A stretch of DNA of 32,451 nucleotides. Source: Candidatus Levyibacteriota bacterium. Lineage in GTDB: Bacteria; Patescibacteria; Microgenomatia; Levybacterales; UBA12049. The stretch spans positions 1-32,451 of the forward strand of contig PPGL01000059.1 of the NCBI GenBank assembly GCA_003173915.1. The letters are read 5' to 3'. Made by a program: the position numbers and the translations under genes. The notes under the pieces were generated by a model. The model did not search any database. It had not been told where the DNA came from and worked only from the letters and a program-made list of their open reading frames with translations. Within the stretch, counting starts at the first letter, position 1. Every line of letters begins with the position of its first letter. This document shows, piece by piece, positions 23,567 to 30,538 of this stretch.

Positions 23567-24385
23567 ATGCCAGATGGGATGTCAGGATTATCAATGTCTG
23601 AGATGGGAATTGCTGTAAAAAAAGCAGGAAAGGCTATACAAAAAGCCGGAAGCGGCGCTATGCAACAAGCTGCACAACAAATTACCGGACAAGCACCAAA
23701 TCAAACTCCAACATCCAAGCCCGAACCAACATTTGAAACAGACGATAGTGGTAATCCTCTTGGATTTTTCCAAACTGCAGTCAAACAAGTTTCGGGTAAT
23801 GGAGCAAATTCCTCACAACAACAAAAACAGCCTCCTCTTAAGCCAGATCCACAATACTATACGAGTGATACTGGAGATCCGGTTGATTTATTTGGGGGAG
23901 TAGCAAAACAAGTTATTGGTTCACAAAACAAACAAAATTCATCACATCAGGCTCAACAGCAGGGAACATTTGTTATGCCGAAAAATCAAAGTTCCCAACC
24001 ACCAAGCGAGGTTGCTCCAAAACAAGCAGGAAGTTTTGACATGGCATCTCTTCTTAACGAACAAACCTCGTTTAGTAATGCACAACCTGCTACAGGGGGG
24101 AATGTTTCTTTAGAACAAGAACTTGCCAAACAAAAAGCAGAAGACGAGCAAAAGCTCCAAAAACTGAGAAACCAGTTGCATCAGTTATATTATGATGAAT
24201 TTGTCACTAAAGCCGAGGGAAAAAGCAAAAAAGAAGAAACAGTACAGGAGAAATTGGAAAGAGAAAAGCGCGAAGAAGAAGAGAAAAAAGCAAAAGAATT
24301 GGAGGAAAAAAAGAAAAAAGAAGAAGTCCCACTAGCAATTAAAGGAAGACAGGGGTCACATGAAGGTTTGAAAATACAAGGATAA
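23567..24385 (+). CDS. Gln-rich protein with internal duplication and C-terminal coiled coil
   Basis: 272 residues, family not recognised. An amphipathic start (IAVKKAGKAIQKAG) is followed by two related units: residues 51-77 (KPEPTFETDDSGNPLGFFQT, then AVKQVSG) and 92-118 (KPDPQYYTSDTGDPVDLFGG, then VAKQVIG), separated by Gln/Ser/Asn linkers. Residues about 181-255 form a charged coiled coil (EQELAKQKAEDEQKLQKLRN, later EKREEEEKKAKELEEKKKK). No membrane segment or signal peptide. The layout suggests a scaffold or structural protein with two short binding motifs. It stands alone between nadE and cysS. Confidence 0.75.
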   Translation: MPDGMSGLSMSEMGIAVKKAGKAIQKAGSGAMQQAAQQITGQAPNQTPTSKPEPTFETDDSGNPLGFFQTAVKQVSGNGANSSQQQKQPPLKPDPQYYTSDTGDPVDLFGGVAKQVIGSQNKQNSSHQAQQQGTFVMPKNQSSQPPSEVAPKQAGSFDMASLLNEQTSFSNAQPATGGNVSLEQELAKQKAEDEQKLQKLRNQLHQLYYDEFVTKAEGKSKKEETVQEKLEREKREEEEKKAKELEEKKKKEEVPLAIKGRQGSHEGLKIQG

Positions 24386-24390
24386 ACTTC

Positions 24391-24492
24391 TGTCATCTCG
24401 AGCGAAGCCGAGAGATCTCATACAAAATACTGTATAATATACTCCGGAGGAAGATTCCTCGATTCATCTCTTCGAGATTCACTTGGAATGAC
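24391..24492. repeat. palindromic repeat between the Q-rich gene and cysS
   Basis: Begins TGTCATCTCGAGCG and ends TTGGAATGAC; inner strings CGAGAGATCTC and TTCGAGATTC are of the same style as the other elements. Its right end provides the ATG at 24488, in frame with cysS. It contains TATAAT (24433-24438), which could act as a cysS -10, and a small hairpin GAGGA-AGAT-TCCTC. Confidence 0.7.
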
Positions 24493-24499
24493 CAACAAT

Positions 24500-25885
24500 A
24501 TGTTAAAACTCTATAACACACTTACACATGCAGTCGAAGAGTTTACGTCACTTCAAGACAACGAAGTTGGTATGTATTCTTGTGGTCCAACTGTCTATGA
24601 TTATCAGCACATTGGTCATATGCGTCGCTATGTCGGTGATGATATTTTAATTCGAGTTTTGGAGTGGAATGGATACAATGTCAAACACGTTATGAATATT
24701 ACTGATGTTGGACATCTTACATCAGACAGCGATACAGGCGAAGACAAAATGGAAAAAGGTGCAAAAAAATTTGGACTGTCTGTGTGGGATATTGCACGAA
24801 AATTTGAAAAACAATTTTTTGACAGTACAGATGCTTTAAATATTTTGCGTCCAGATACTCTTATGCATGCAACAGACTATATTGATGAGCAAATTGCACT
24901 TGTTCAAATTCTAGAAAAAAAAGGGTACACATACAAAATAGGAGGAGACGGAATTTATTTTGATACATCAAAATTTCCAGATTATTTTAAACTTTCTCGA
25001 CAAAATCCAGAAGAATTAAAAAAAGGGGCACGTGTTGAATTCGTTGAAGGTAAAAAAAATCCAGCAGATTTTGCATTGTGGAAGTTTTCTCCGAATTCCG
25101 AAAAGCGTCAAATGGAGTGGGAAAGTCCATGGGGCATAGGTTTTCCTGGGTGGCATATTGAATGTAGTGCAATGGCGATGCACGAACTGGGTTCAACTCT
25201 AGACATCCATACAGGAGGAATTGACCACATTGCTGTTCACCACACAAATGAAATCGCTCAGGCAGAATGTGCAACAGGAAAACAGTTTGTGAGATATTGG
25301 GTGCATCATAATTTTCTTGTTGTGGAAAATGAAAAAATGAGTAAAAGCATTGGAAATATTTTTACTGTTGGAGATGTCATAGAAAAAGGATATGATCCAA
25401 TGGCTCTTCGATATTTATATCTCCAAACCCACTATCGTCAGGAAATGAATTTTACCTGGGAAGCACTCGAAGCCGCCCAAACTGCATACCACAAATTAAT
25501 TCGTGAATACCGCTTATTTATAGATAAAAATGGTATCCCAAGTAAGGAATATTTAGATATGTTTTCTCAGGCTTTGAATGATGATTTGAATACTGCAAAA
25601 GCAATAAGTATTTTGTGGGAAATGATGAAGTCTGATATTTCAGAAAATGTGAAGGCAGCAACACTGCAAGATATGGATGGAGTTTTGGGATTAAAAGTAA
25701 TCGATAAAGAATTGGAAGAGGAAGAAGTGGAAGTCCCAGATTCTGTTCAAAAGTTAATAACAAAAAGAGAAGAACTGAGAAAAGCAGGAAAATATGATGA
25801 AGCGGATAAAGTTAGAGAAGAGATTTTAGCAAAAGGGTTTGTTGTGAGTGATACGAAAGATGGTTCGAAGATAGAAAAGAAGTAA
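24500..25885 (+). CDS. cysS: cysteinyl-tRNA synthetase
   Basis: 461 residues, the normal length. Class I enzyme charging tRNA-Cys. N-terminal YSCGPTVYD provides a zinc Cys; HIGH is at residues 37-40; later zinc ligands are in WHIECSAMA and HHTNEIAQAE; KMSKS is at residues 279-283 (25334-25348). The C-terminal helical anticodon domain ends with KREELRKAGKYDEADKVREE, typical of the family. I start at the ATG at 24500 (MLKLYNTL); the ATG at 24488 belongs to the repeat and adds only MTNN. No T-box is seen here; the repeat occupies the leader. Confidence 0.97.
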   Translation: MLKLYNTLTHAVEEFTSLQDNEVGMYSCGPTVYDYQHIGHMRRYVGDDILIRVLEWNGYNVKHVMNITDVGHLTSDSDTGEDKMEKGAKKFGLSVWDIARKFEKQFFDSTDALNILRPDTLMHATDYIDEQIALVQILEKKGYTYKIGGDGIYFDTSKFPDYFKLSRQNPEELKKGARVEFVEGKKNPADFALWKFSPNSEKRQMEWESPWGIGFPGWHIECSAMAMHELGSTLDIHTGGIDHIAVHHTNEIAQAECATGKQFVRYWVHHNFLVVENEKMSKSIGNIFTVGDVIEKGYDPMALRYLYLQTHYRQEMNFTWEALEAAQTAYHKLIREYRLFIDKNGIPSKEYLDMFSQALNDDLNTAKAISILWEMMKSDISENVKAATLQDMDGVLGLKVIDKELEEEEVEVPDSVQKLITKREELRKAGKYDEADKVREEILAKGFVVSDTKDGSKIEKK

Positions 25886-25908
25886 GTTGGCGTTCTTCCT
25901 TATTTTTC

Positions 25909-25938
25909 TTGACACGTCCTTGCTTCGTATGCCATGCT
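25909..25938 (+). promoter_or_regulatory. promoter of the zinc-ribbon gene, leaderless start
   Basis: TTGACA (25909-25914), 18 nt, CATGCT (25933-25938), ending 6 nt before the ATG at 25945. The same pair TTGACA/CATGCT with 17 nt is found at 27890. Confidence 0.5.
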
Positions 25939-25944
25939 TGACAT

Positions 25945-26304
25945 ATGGAATCTGTTCTTGCACCGCCTCATTCTCCACCTGTTTGTAAAAAATGTGGAAA
26001 TCAAGTAAAACTTACTGATAATTATTGTTCAAATTGTGGACTTGTTTTGCGGGAGCAACCAATAGGTGCGGGAAAGCAACTGTACATGTATGCTGTTAGT
26101 GTTTTGTTGCCGCCACTTGGTCTCATATGGACATTTAAATATTTTCGTAGTCAAGATAAAAGTCAAAGATTTGTTGCTGTTGTTACACTTGTTCTTACTG
26201 TAATAGCAACTGTTGCAACAGTGTGGCTTTTTATGGGTTTTCTTCAGACGCTTCAGCAGCAATTAAATGCTACTCTCAACCCCAATATTCCAGGGCTGCA
26301 ATAG
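25945..26304 (+). CDS. zinc-ribbon membrane protein
   Basis: 119 residues. A zinc ribbon with four Cys (residues 14, 17, 28 and 31: CKKCGN and CSNCGL) is followed by two hydrophobic helices, about 49-66 (YMYAVSVLLPPLGLIWTF) and 75-99 (VAVVTLVLTVIATVATVWLF), with positive residues between them (KYFRSQDKSQR). The C-terminus is Gln/Asn-rich. This layout is common in small membrane proteins of unknown function. The last 42 bp overlap, on the other strand, the 3' end of the MFS gene. Confidence 0.8.
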   Translation: MESVLAPPHSPPVCKKCGNQVKLTDNYCSNCGLVLREQPIGAGKQLYMYAVSVLLPPLGLIWTFKYFRSQDKSQRFVAVVTLVLTVIATVATVWLFMGFLQTLQQQLNATLNPNIPGLQ

Positions 26305-27531
26305 TTTTTGTTTTACAAGAGACTGAGCAAAAAATAACTGACTTATTTGTAGTACGGAAAGAATAAATGGACTAAACCGAAGCGCAAATGTTGTTCCATA
26401 TGCAAATATGGATAAAAGAAAAATACTAATTCCCAAAAGTCTTCCACAATTTAAAAATAATTCCTGATCGAATACATAAGCAAAATGATGATAACCAAAG
26501 AGTGGTTGTTCGGAGTCAATAGCATTAAAAGAAATTGTATTATACGGTGCCCAGAAAAATGGCATGCCAATTGCATCTCCTAATAAATACGCAATAACTC
26601 CAATTGCAGAAAAAAATATTCCAAAAAACAAACTTCCAAGTGTTAGAAAAAAAATGCTTACCGAAAGGAAGAGCAATGCATGTTTGTTAGATATTTTACT
26701 TGCAAACAACAGAACAACAAGTGCTGAGACTAGGGAAAAAAATGATTGAACAGATCCTAGGGTTCCTTCTTTTCCTAAAAAATTAAAAACCATAAATGTT
26801 GGAAGAAATGTAATGATTCCAGAAAAAATTCCAGAGCTTACAATATAAAGGCGCATCATACTCCAATTTGAAGAATGATTTTTAACATATGTTGACGAAA
26901 CATCTTGAGATACAGATTTCATTGATTGTATGACGAGTCCAGTAACAAATAAAATAACAAAAGCAATAATAGAAAGTAATTGATACGAAAGCGAAAGACC
27001 AAAAGGAAATACTTTTGAAAGGAGAACAATAATACCTGCACTCATAAGCGGTGCAAGAATGTTTATCCCTGTTCCAATACCTGATTCCAGACTTCCATAA
27101 TACATTCGTTTGTCTGCTTCAACTACCCGAAGTGTTAAAAAATTTCTATTTGCCCAGAAGAATCCAGAACCAATTCCAAAAAGAATACCCCAAAGAAAAA
27201 GTGGAAATATTCCTTGTATATGTAGCCAAGTAATAGCAATGATAATAATTCCTTCAATTGTTGTTCCAACCCAATATAAACGTTGAGATTTTATCTTTCT
27301 TAGTAATAATCCATTAATAAAAAATGCAATTGGAAGACCAACATAAAAACCTGAGTAATATGAAGCAACAGGGAGAAAAGAGTTATGACTTTCTCTATAC
27401 AAAAATGCGGTAAGAAATGTATACAAAATTGGATCTGCAAATCCACTCAACATGCATGAGAGGAAAAACTTTTGAATGTTTTCTCCCAAATTTCCAAAAT
27501 ATTGATATTCTTTTTGTAGAAAAGCAAACAT
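26263..27531 (-). CDS. major facilitator superfamily transporter
   Basis: 422 residues with about twelve hydrophobic helices in two halves separated near residues 205-225 by a polar loop (KSVSQDVSSTYVKNHSSNWS). Blocks such as LRKIKSQRLYWVG (loop 2-3 basic motif position) and WGILFGIGSGFFWANRNFLT fit MFS permeases. Substrate unknown. The final six or so residues are charged and polar; the 3' end overlaps the convergent zinc-ribbon gene by 42 bp. TATACT on the minus strand lies 6 nt before the start codon. Confidence 0.85.
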   Translation of the reverse strand: MFAFLQKEYQYFGNLGENIQKFFLSCMLSGFADPILYTFLTAFLYRESHNSFLPVASYYSGFYVGLPIAFFINGLLLRKIKSQRLYWVGTTIEGIIIIAITWLHIQGIFPLFLWGILFGIGSGFFWANRNFLTLRVVEADKRMYYGSLESGIGTGINILAPLMSAGIIVLLSKVFPFGLSLSYQLLSIIAFVILFVTGLVIQSMKSVSQDVSSTYVKNHSSNWSMMRLYIVSSGIFSGIITFLPTFMVFNFLGKEGTLGSVQSFFSLVSALVVLLFASKISNKHALLFLSVSIFFLTLGSLFFGIFFSAIGVIAYLLGDAIGMPFFWAPYNTISFNAIDSEQPLFGYHHFAYVFDQELFLNCGRLLGISIFLLSIFAYGTTFALRFSPFILSVLQISQLFFAQSLVKQKLLQPWNIGVESSI

Positions 27532-27537
27532 ATTAAT

Positions 27538-27543
27538 AGTATA
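27538..27543 (-). promoter_or_regulatory. -10 hexamer, leaderless start of the MFS gene
   Basis: Reverse complement of AGTATA is TATACT, ending 6 nt before the ATG at 27531. No clear -35. Confidence 0.45.
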
Positions 27544-27622
27544 AATGAAATAGAAGTAATAGTAAAAAATAATCAGAGGATGGAGGAATCTTGAGAGTTC
27601 AGAAGCTTATTTTAATTACCCT

Positions 27623-27805
27623 TTAGACATCTTTTGTTTTTAATTCGGATTCTGCCAAATTAAGTTTGGCTTTTAAATCTGCAAGCTCAAAATCGCGTTC
27701 TTTTCTTTCCATTTCATTTACTTTTTCAGTTTGTGATTCAAGTTCTTCTATGCGTTTTTTATACTCGTTTATTCTACTTTGCAACTCGTCATTTATATCG
27801 TTCAT
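27623..27805 (-). CDS. small coiled-coil protein, 60 residues
   Basis: From the ATG at 27805 the protein is almost entirely a charged helix: MNDINDELQSRINEYKKRIE, then ELESQTEKVNEMERKERDFE, then LADLKAKLNLAESELKTKDV, with heptad-like spacing of Leu/Ile. A longer frame starting at 27958 would run through a terminator hairpin and the promoter of the divergent gene, so the shorter start is preferred. Function unknown; it could be a partner or a structural peptide. It is upstream of the MFS gene on the same strand, 91 nt away. Confidence 0.5.
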   Translation of the reverse strand: MNDINDELQSRINEYKKRIEELESQTEKVNEMERKERDFELADLKAKLNLAESELKTKDV

Positions 27806-27852
27806 AACAAAGCTATTACACTCAAAAAGCATAAATTTCTTGTAACACATAT

Positions 27853-27888
27853 GTAAATTTCCTGTAGGAGGAAATTTACAATTTTTTT
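27853..27888 (+). terminator. intrinsic terminator, plus strand
   Basis: GTAAATTTCCT (27853-27863) and AGGAAATTTAC (27869-27879) form a perfect 11-bp stem with a 5-nt loop, followed by AA and seven T. It directly precedes the promoter at 27890 and would shield it from antisense read-through across the minus-strand genes. Confidence 0.75.
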
Positions 27889-27889
27889 C

Positions 27890-27918
27890 TTGACACTTTT
27901 TTTTGTTTGTGACATGCT
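27890..27918 (+). promoter_or_regulatory. promoter of the membrane-anchored protein at 27928
   Basis: TTGACA (27890-27895), 17 nt, CATGCT (27913-27918). The ATG follows after 9 nt, with AAAGG just before it. Confidence 0.6.
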
Positions 27919-27927
27919 GAGAAAGGT

Positions 27928-28407
27928 ATGAGTAAAACTTCACAATTACCAAAGTCACTTACTACAGTAACGACTTTTTCAAAAGTTCTTGCTGTATTAA
28001 TTATTTTTGCATTTATTCTTTCTGGGGCATATGTAGGTATGGTTTATCAGCGAATGATTGATATGACAATATTTTCCTCATTGCTTGCGACATCTGCAAA
28101 AAGCTCAACAAATGAAAAAATAATCACATTACAAGATAACAACAAAACAATTCCTGTCCATGTAGGCGATATTGTTAATTTTTCGTTAGGAAGTGTTTCG
28201 CAGCGTTGGAATCTTTCATTTTCTTCCAATATTTTAAAACGTGTTCCGTCTGGACCGTCAGAAAAATCTGGACAAGAAGGGAAATATATGGTTATTAAAA
28301 ACGGAACAGTTGTTATCAGTGGGATAGGTATCTCTAATTGTCCCGCAGGTGAAATGTGTCCAATGTATGCAGTGCATTTTTCTGTGACTATTGTTGCAAG
28401 CAGGTAA
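27928..28407 (+). CDS. membrane-anchored extracytoplasmic protein, Ig-like/chagasin-like core
   Basis: 159 residues. One hydrophobic helix at about 19-42 (FSKVLAVLIIFAFILSGAYV), then a predominantly beta domain of about 110 residues outside the membrane: IPVHVGDIVNFSL, RWNLSFSSNIL, KYMVIKNGTVVISGIGI and a final strand YAVHFSVTIVAS. The strand order resembles chagasin (I42) or other Ig-like modules, but the inhibitor NPTTGY loop is absent. Two Cys (NCPAGEMC) may form a disulfide. The function is unknown. DoxX follows 65 nt downstream with its own operator. Confidence 0.7.
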   Translation: MSKTSQLPKSLTTVTTFSKVLAVLIIFAFILSGAYVGMVYQRMIDMTIFSSLLATSAKSSTNEKIITLQDNNKTIPVHVGDIVNFSLGSVSQRWNLSFSSNILKRVPSGPSEKSGQEGKYMVIKNGTVVISGIGISNCPAGEMCPMYAVHFSVTIVASR

Positions 28408-28418
28408 AAATTATACAC

Positions 28419-28434
28419 TGTGATTTGCATCACA
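28419..28434 (+). promoter_or_regulatory. CRP/FNR-family-like operator TGTGA-N6-TCACA
   Basis: TGTGATTTGCATCACA is a perfect palindrome in its two TGTGA arms with the standard 6-nt spacer. Its centre lies about 42 nt before the expected transcript start of the DoxX gene (if TACGAT at 28457-28462 is the -10), the class II activator position. No CRP-type regulator gene is in the window. Confidence 0.5.
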
Positions 28435-28453
28435 TGAAAGGGAAAATATTTGT

Positions 28454-28467
28454 TGTTACGATATATT
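28454..28467 (+). promoter_or_regulatory. candidate -10 of the DoxX gene
   Basis: TGtTACGAT (28454-28462) is an extended -10; TATATT (28462-28467) overlaps it and lies 5 nt before the ATG at 28473. There is no good -35, consistent with activator dependence. Confidence 0.5.
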
Positions 28468-28472
28468 AAGAT

Positions 28473-29042
28473 ATGAGTAAAACACCTGCTAAAGCAATGA
28501 TTGCACAAATTCCCGAACCTGCGGTTTCTTCGCTTTTTTTTGCAAATACTAATACAGCACTTTTCTGGCTTATTGTGAGAGTGTATGTCGGATGGCAATG
28601 GTTGGAAGCAGGATGGGCAAAAGTAAATAATCCAATGTGGGTTGGACCAACAGCAGGTGGCGCAATTAAAGGATTTCTTATGGGGTCTTTAAAGAAAGCA
28701 GCAGGGGAGCATCCGGATGTACAAGGATGGTATGCAATGTTTGTAAAAAACGTTGCAATTCCTAATGCAGCACTGTTTTCTCATATGGTGTCATTTGGAG
28801 AATTACTCGTTGGCATTGCTCTTATCCTAGGACTTTTTACAGGCATTGCTGCTTTTTTTGGGAGTTTTATGAATATGAATTATCTTCTCGCTGGGACAGT
28901 AAGTACGAATCCGGTACTATTTTTCTTGCAACTTTTTCTCATTCTTGCATGGCGTGTTGCAGGGTGGTGGGGACTAGACAGATTTGTTTTACCTCTTCTT
29001 GGAACTCCATGGTTTCCTGGAAATCTCTTTAAGAAAAGATAA
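28473..29042 (+). CDS. DoxX/DoxD-like membrane protein
   Basis: 189 residues. After a short polar start, ALFWLIVRVYVGWQWLEAGW is the first helix with the family's R-x-x-x-G-x-x-W/F-x-x-A-G signature; then a periplasmic-like loop (NNPMWVGPTAGGAIKGFL), and further helices in SFGELLVGIALILGLFTGIA and FLQLFLILAWRVAGWWGLDR. It resembles the DoxD/thiosulfate:quinone oxidoreductase subunit and related electron-transfer or redox-balance proteins. Its precise role here is unknown. A CRP-like site lies upstream. It converges with the following minus-strand gene with a 3-nt gap. Confidence 0.82.
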   Translation: MSKTPAKAMIAQIPEPAVSSLFFANTNTALFWLIVRVYVGWQWLEAGWAKVNNPMWVGPTAGGAIKGFLMGSLKKAAGEHPDVQGWYAMFVKNVAIPNAALFSHMVSFGELLVGIALILGLFTGIAAFFGSFMNMNYLLAGTVSTNPVLFFLQLFLILAWRVAGWWGLDRFVLPLLGTPWFPGNLFKKR

Positions 29043-29045
29043 CTC

Positions 29046-29333
29046 TTATTTCATTCCGATAAAATCTATTTTAGGAAAGGCTTTTCTAATGTAATTCCAA
29101 AATGTTTCTGCTGTTTTGGCAGAAAATTTTCCATATTTTCCACTTTCCGATGTATTACATAATAAATTTTCATATTTTCTAATAATCACAAGAATTTTTT
29201 CTCCTTCTTCGTTAAAGATTTCTTGATACTTTTTTTGATCTTGTGCGTATTGTTGATGAATAACTTCGAATGCATCAAATGCTTCTTTGTTGTAATCCAT
29301 CATGTCTTGAAAATATTGTTGAGATTTTGTCAT
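29046..29333 (-). CDS. hypothetical helical protein, 95 residues
   Basis: Unrecognised. Predicted mostly helical and charged (MDYNKEAFDAFEVIHQQYAQ, then FNEEGEKILVIIRKYENLLC), with a short Gly/Ser/Lys loop and a helical end (AETFWNYIRKAFPKIDF). No membrane segment or signal. It lies 38 nt downstream of the ROK kinase on the same strand, likely in one transcript. The composition resembles small coiled-coil partner proteins. Confidence 0.6.
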   Translation of the reverse strand: MTKSQQYFQDMMDYNKEAFDAFEVIHQQYAQDQKKYQEIFNEEGEKILVIIRKYENLLCNTSESGKYGKFSAKTAETFWNYIRKAFPKIDFIGMK

Positions 29334-29371
29334 ACGTTCAAAGTTATGTTCCTAGTGTAAGAGCAAGTATA

Positions 29372-30157
29372 TCACTCTCCAGGAGAATGTTGAAGAAAGT
29401 AAAATGCTCCCATAAGATTTGCCGTCTCGCCAAGTGATGAGACAACAATAATTGGTAGAGAAGATGTTTTTACCATTTCAACAGCATGATAGAGATGCAT
29501 GGAATGATTTAGTGCAACTCCACCTCCACAAACGATTCTTGCTGCAGGTACTTTTTCAAGAAAAGTTCCAAGATGTTTGGCAAAACGTTGTTCTATAATT
29601 TCCCATTCTTCTTCAGAAAGACTTTCGGCTGGCTTGTTGAATTGATTCATAATACTTTTCCCTCCACAATCTTTCTCCCATGTAGGGAAATAGGTTGACC
29701 ATGCAAGCTGTTTTGCCATTGGCATATTGTCTTGATAAATAACTTGAGCTCCTCCAACTCCTGTTCCCCAAATAAGATAGACAAAATTTTCGCCTTTGTA
29801 TTCTCTAAAAACTGCTTCTCCTAATGCACCAGCAACAGCATCGTTTCGCATAACAACAGGGCATGGAAATGTTTTGGCAACTGCGTCAACTATGTTTTGA
29901 TTATTCCACGTAGAAAAATTTGGCGCTTCAATAAGTGTTTTTTTATCTTCTGCAAGTTGTCCAGCAATTCCTATTCCAATTCCATCAATAGTATTTGATT
30001 TTGCAATAACGCGAATTTCTTCAAGAAGTTTTGGGAAATCCTTTGTGAAGTTATTTGTATTAGGGAAAAATGTCATTTGCTCAACTGCAATTGGAGTTAG
30101 CGAATCTGAAGAGGCAATACGAATTTTTGTTCCCCCAATATCCAAGGCAACGTACAT
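29372..30157 (-). CDS. ROK-family sugar kinase (glucokinase-like)
   Basis: 261 residues. ATP-phosphate loop ALDIGGTKIR; substrate region GIGIGIAGQL; catalytic Asp in RNDAVAGALGEA; second phosphate loop IWGTGVGGAQVI; adenosine motif CGGGVALN. The normal ROK zinc motif (CxCGxxGC) is reduced to one KDCGGKSI, so a zinc site is unlikely. It is somewhat short compared with the usual 290-320 residues. It probably phosphorylates glucose or an N-acetyl amino sugar. An extended -10 (TGaTACAAT on the minus strand) lies 6 nt before the start. Confidence 0.85.
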   Translation of the reverse strand: MYVALDIGGTKIRIASSDSLTPIAVEQMTFFPNTNNFTKDFPKLLEEIRVIAKSNTIDGIGIGIAGQLAEDKKTLIEAPNFSTWNNQNIVDAVAKTFPCPVVMRNDAVAGALGEAVFREYKGENFVYLIWGTGVGGAQVIYQDNMPMAKQLAWSTYFPTWEKDCGGKSIMNQFNKPAESLSEEEWEIIEQRFAKHLGTFLEKVPAARIVCGGGVALNHSMHLYHAVEMVKTSSLPIIVVSSLGETANLMGAFYFLQHSPGE

Positions 30158-30163
30158 AGTGTT

Positions 30164-30172
30164 ATTGTATCA
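30164..30172 (-). promoter_or_regulatory. extended -10 promoter, leaderless start of the ROK kinase
   Basis: Minus strand reads TGaTACAAT, ending 6 nt before the ATG at 30157. Confidence 0.55.
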
Positions 30173-30226
30173 GAATTTTATGAAAGGTGTGAATGCATGT
30201 TGATTTTACTAAGAATCGGCGAATTG

Positions 30227-30255
30227 TTGACAAAATTGGCATTTTTCGCTACGCT
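30227..30255 (+). promoter_or_regulatory. metK promoter
   Basis: TTGACA (30227-30232), 17 nt, TACGCT (30250-30255). Start near 30262, just before the riboswitch P1 helix. Confidence 0.6.
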
Positions 30256-30271
30256 ATGACTACAAATTATC

Positions 30272-30358
30272 GTATCTGGAGTGCAGGGAGGGACCTAGCC
30301 CTACGATCTGCCGGCAACCAACAGAACGGTGCCAATTCTAGCCTGAAAGGGAAGATAC
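30272..30358 (+). promoter_or_regulatory. SAM-I riboswitch (S-box) aptamer of metK
   Basis: P1 forms from GTATCT (30272-30277) and AGATAC (30353-30358). The conserved core is present: GGGAGGGACCTAGCCC, CCGGCAACC and CGGTGCCAATTC. The aptamer binds S-adenosylmethionine, the product of MetK, so excess SAM should favour the downstream terminator. GGAAGA (30350-30355) can pair with TCTTCC (30370-30375) of the terminator, a clear antiterminator. Confidence 0.92.
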
Positions 30359-30367
30359 AACTGTATG

Positions 30368-30393
30368 CCTCTTCCTTTTGGAAGAGGTTTTTT
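30368..30393 (+). terminator. intrinsic terminator of the SAM riboswitch
   Basis: CCTCTTCC (30368-30375), TTTT loop, GGAAGAGG (30380-30387), then six T. The stem is perfect. Its 5' arm competes with the P1 3' strand. Confidence 0.9.
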
Positions 30394-30426
30394 GTGTTAA
30401 GATGATGCGTTATTAACGTTGATCTC

Positions 30427-30519
30427 GTGCATGAATTTTTCTTGTTCCGCGATTGAAATGCGTATATCTTAGGATCGCCAAGCAAGGTGCAAGACGCGAA
30501 CAGCGAAAAAATTATGCAT
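30427..30519 (+). repeat. long imperfect hairpin between SAM riboswitch and metK
   Basis: GTGCATGAATTTTTC...CCGCG (30427-30451) is nearly complementary to CGCG...GAAAAAATTATGCAT (30495-30519). The 43-nt interior starts with a nested hairpin (GCGAT...ATCGC). It lies after the terminator and 19 nt before the metK ATG, so it is in the mRNA only when the switch is on. The function is unknown. Confidence 0.6.
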
Positions 30520-30538
30520 ATCGAAAACATAGTATTTT

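Noticed and set aside
24433..24438. TATAAT in the cysS upstream repeat as a definite promoter
   Set aside because: No -35 or TGn extension is in place; recorded only as a possibility within the repeat entry.
27806..27958. N-terminal extension of the small coiled-coil protein to 111 residues
   Set aside because: The extension would run through an intrinsic terminator stem and the promoter of the divergent gene, and is unlike the helical body.
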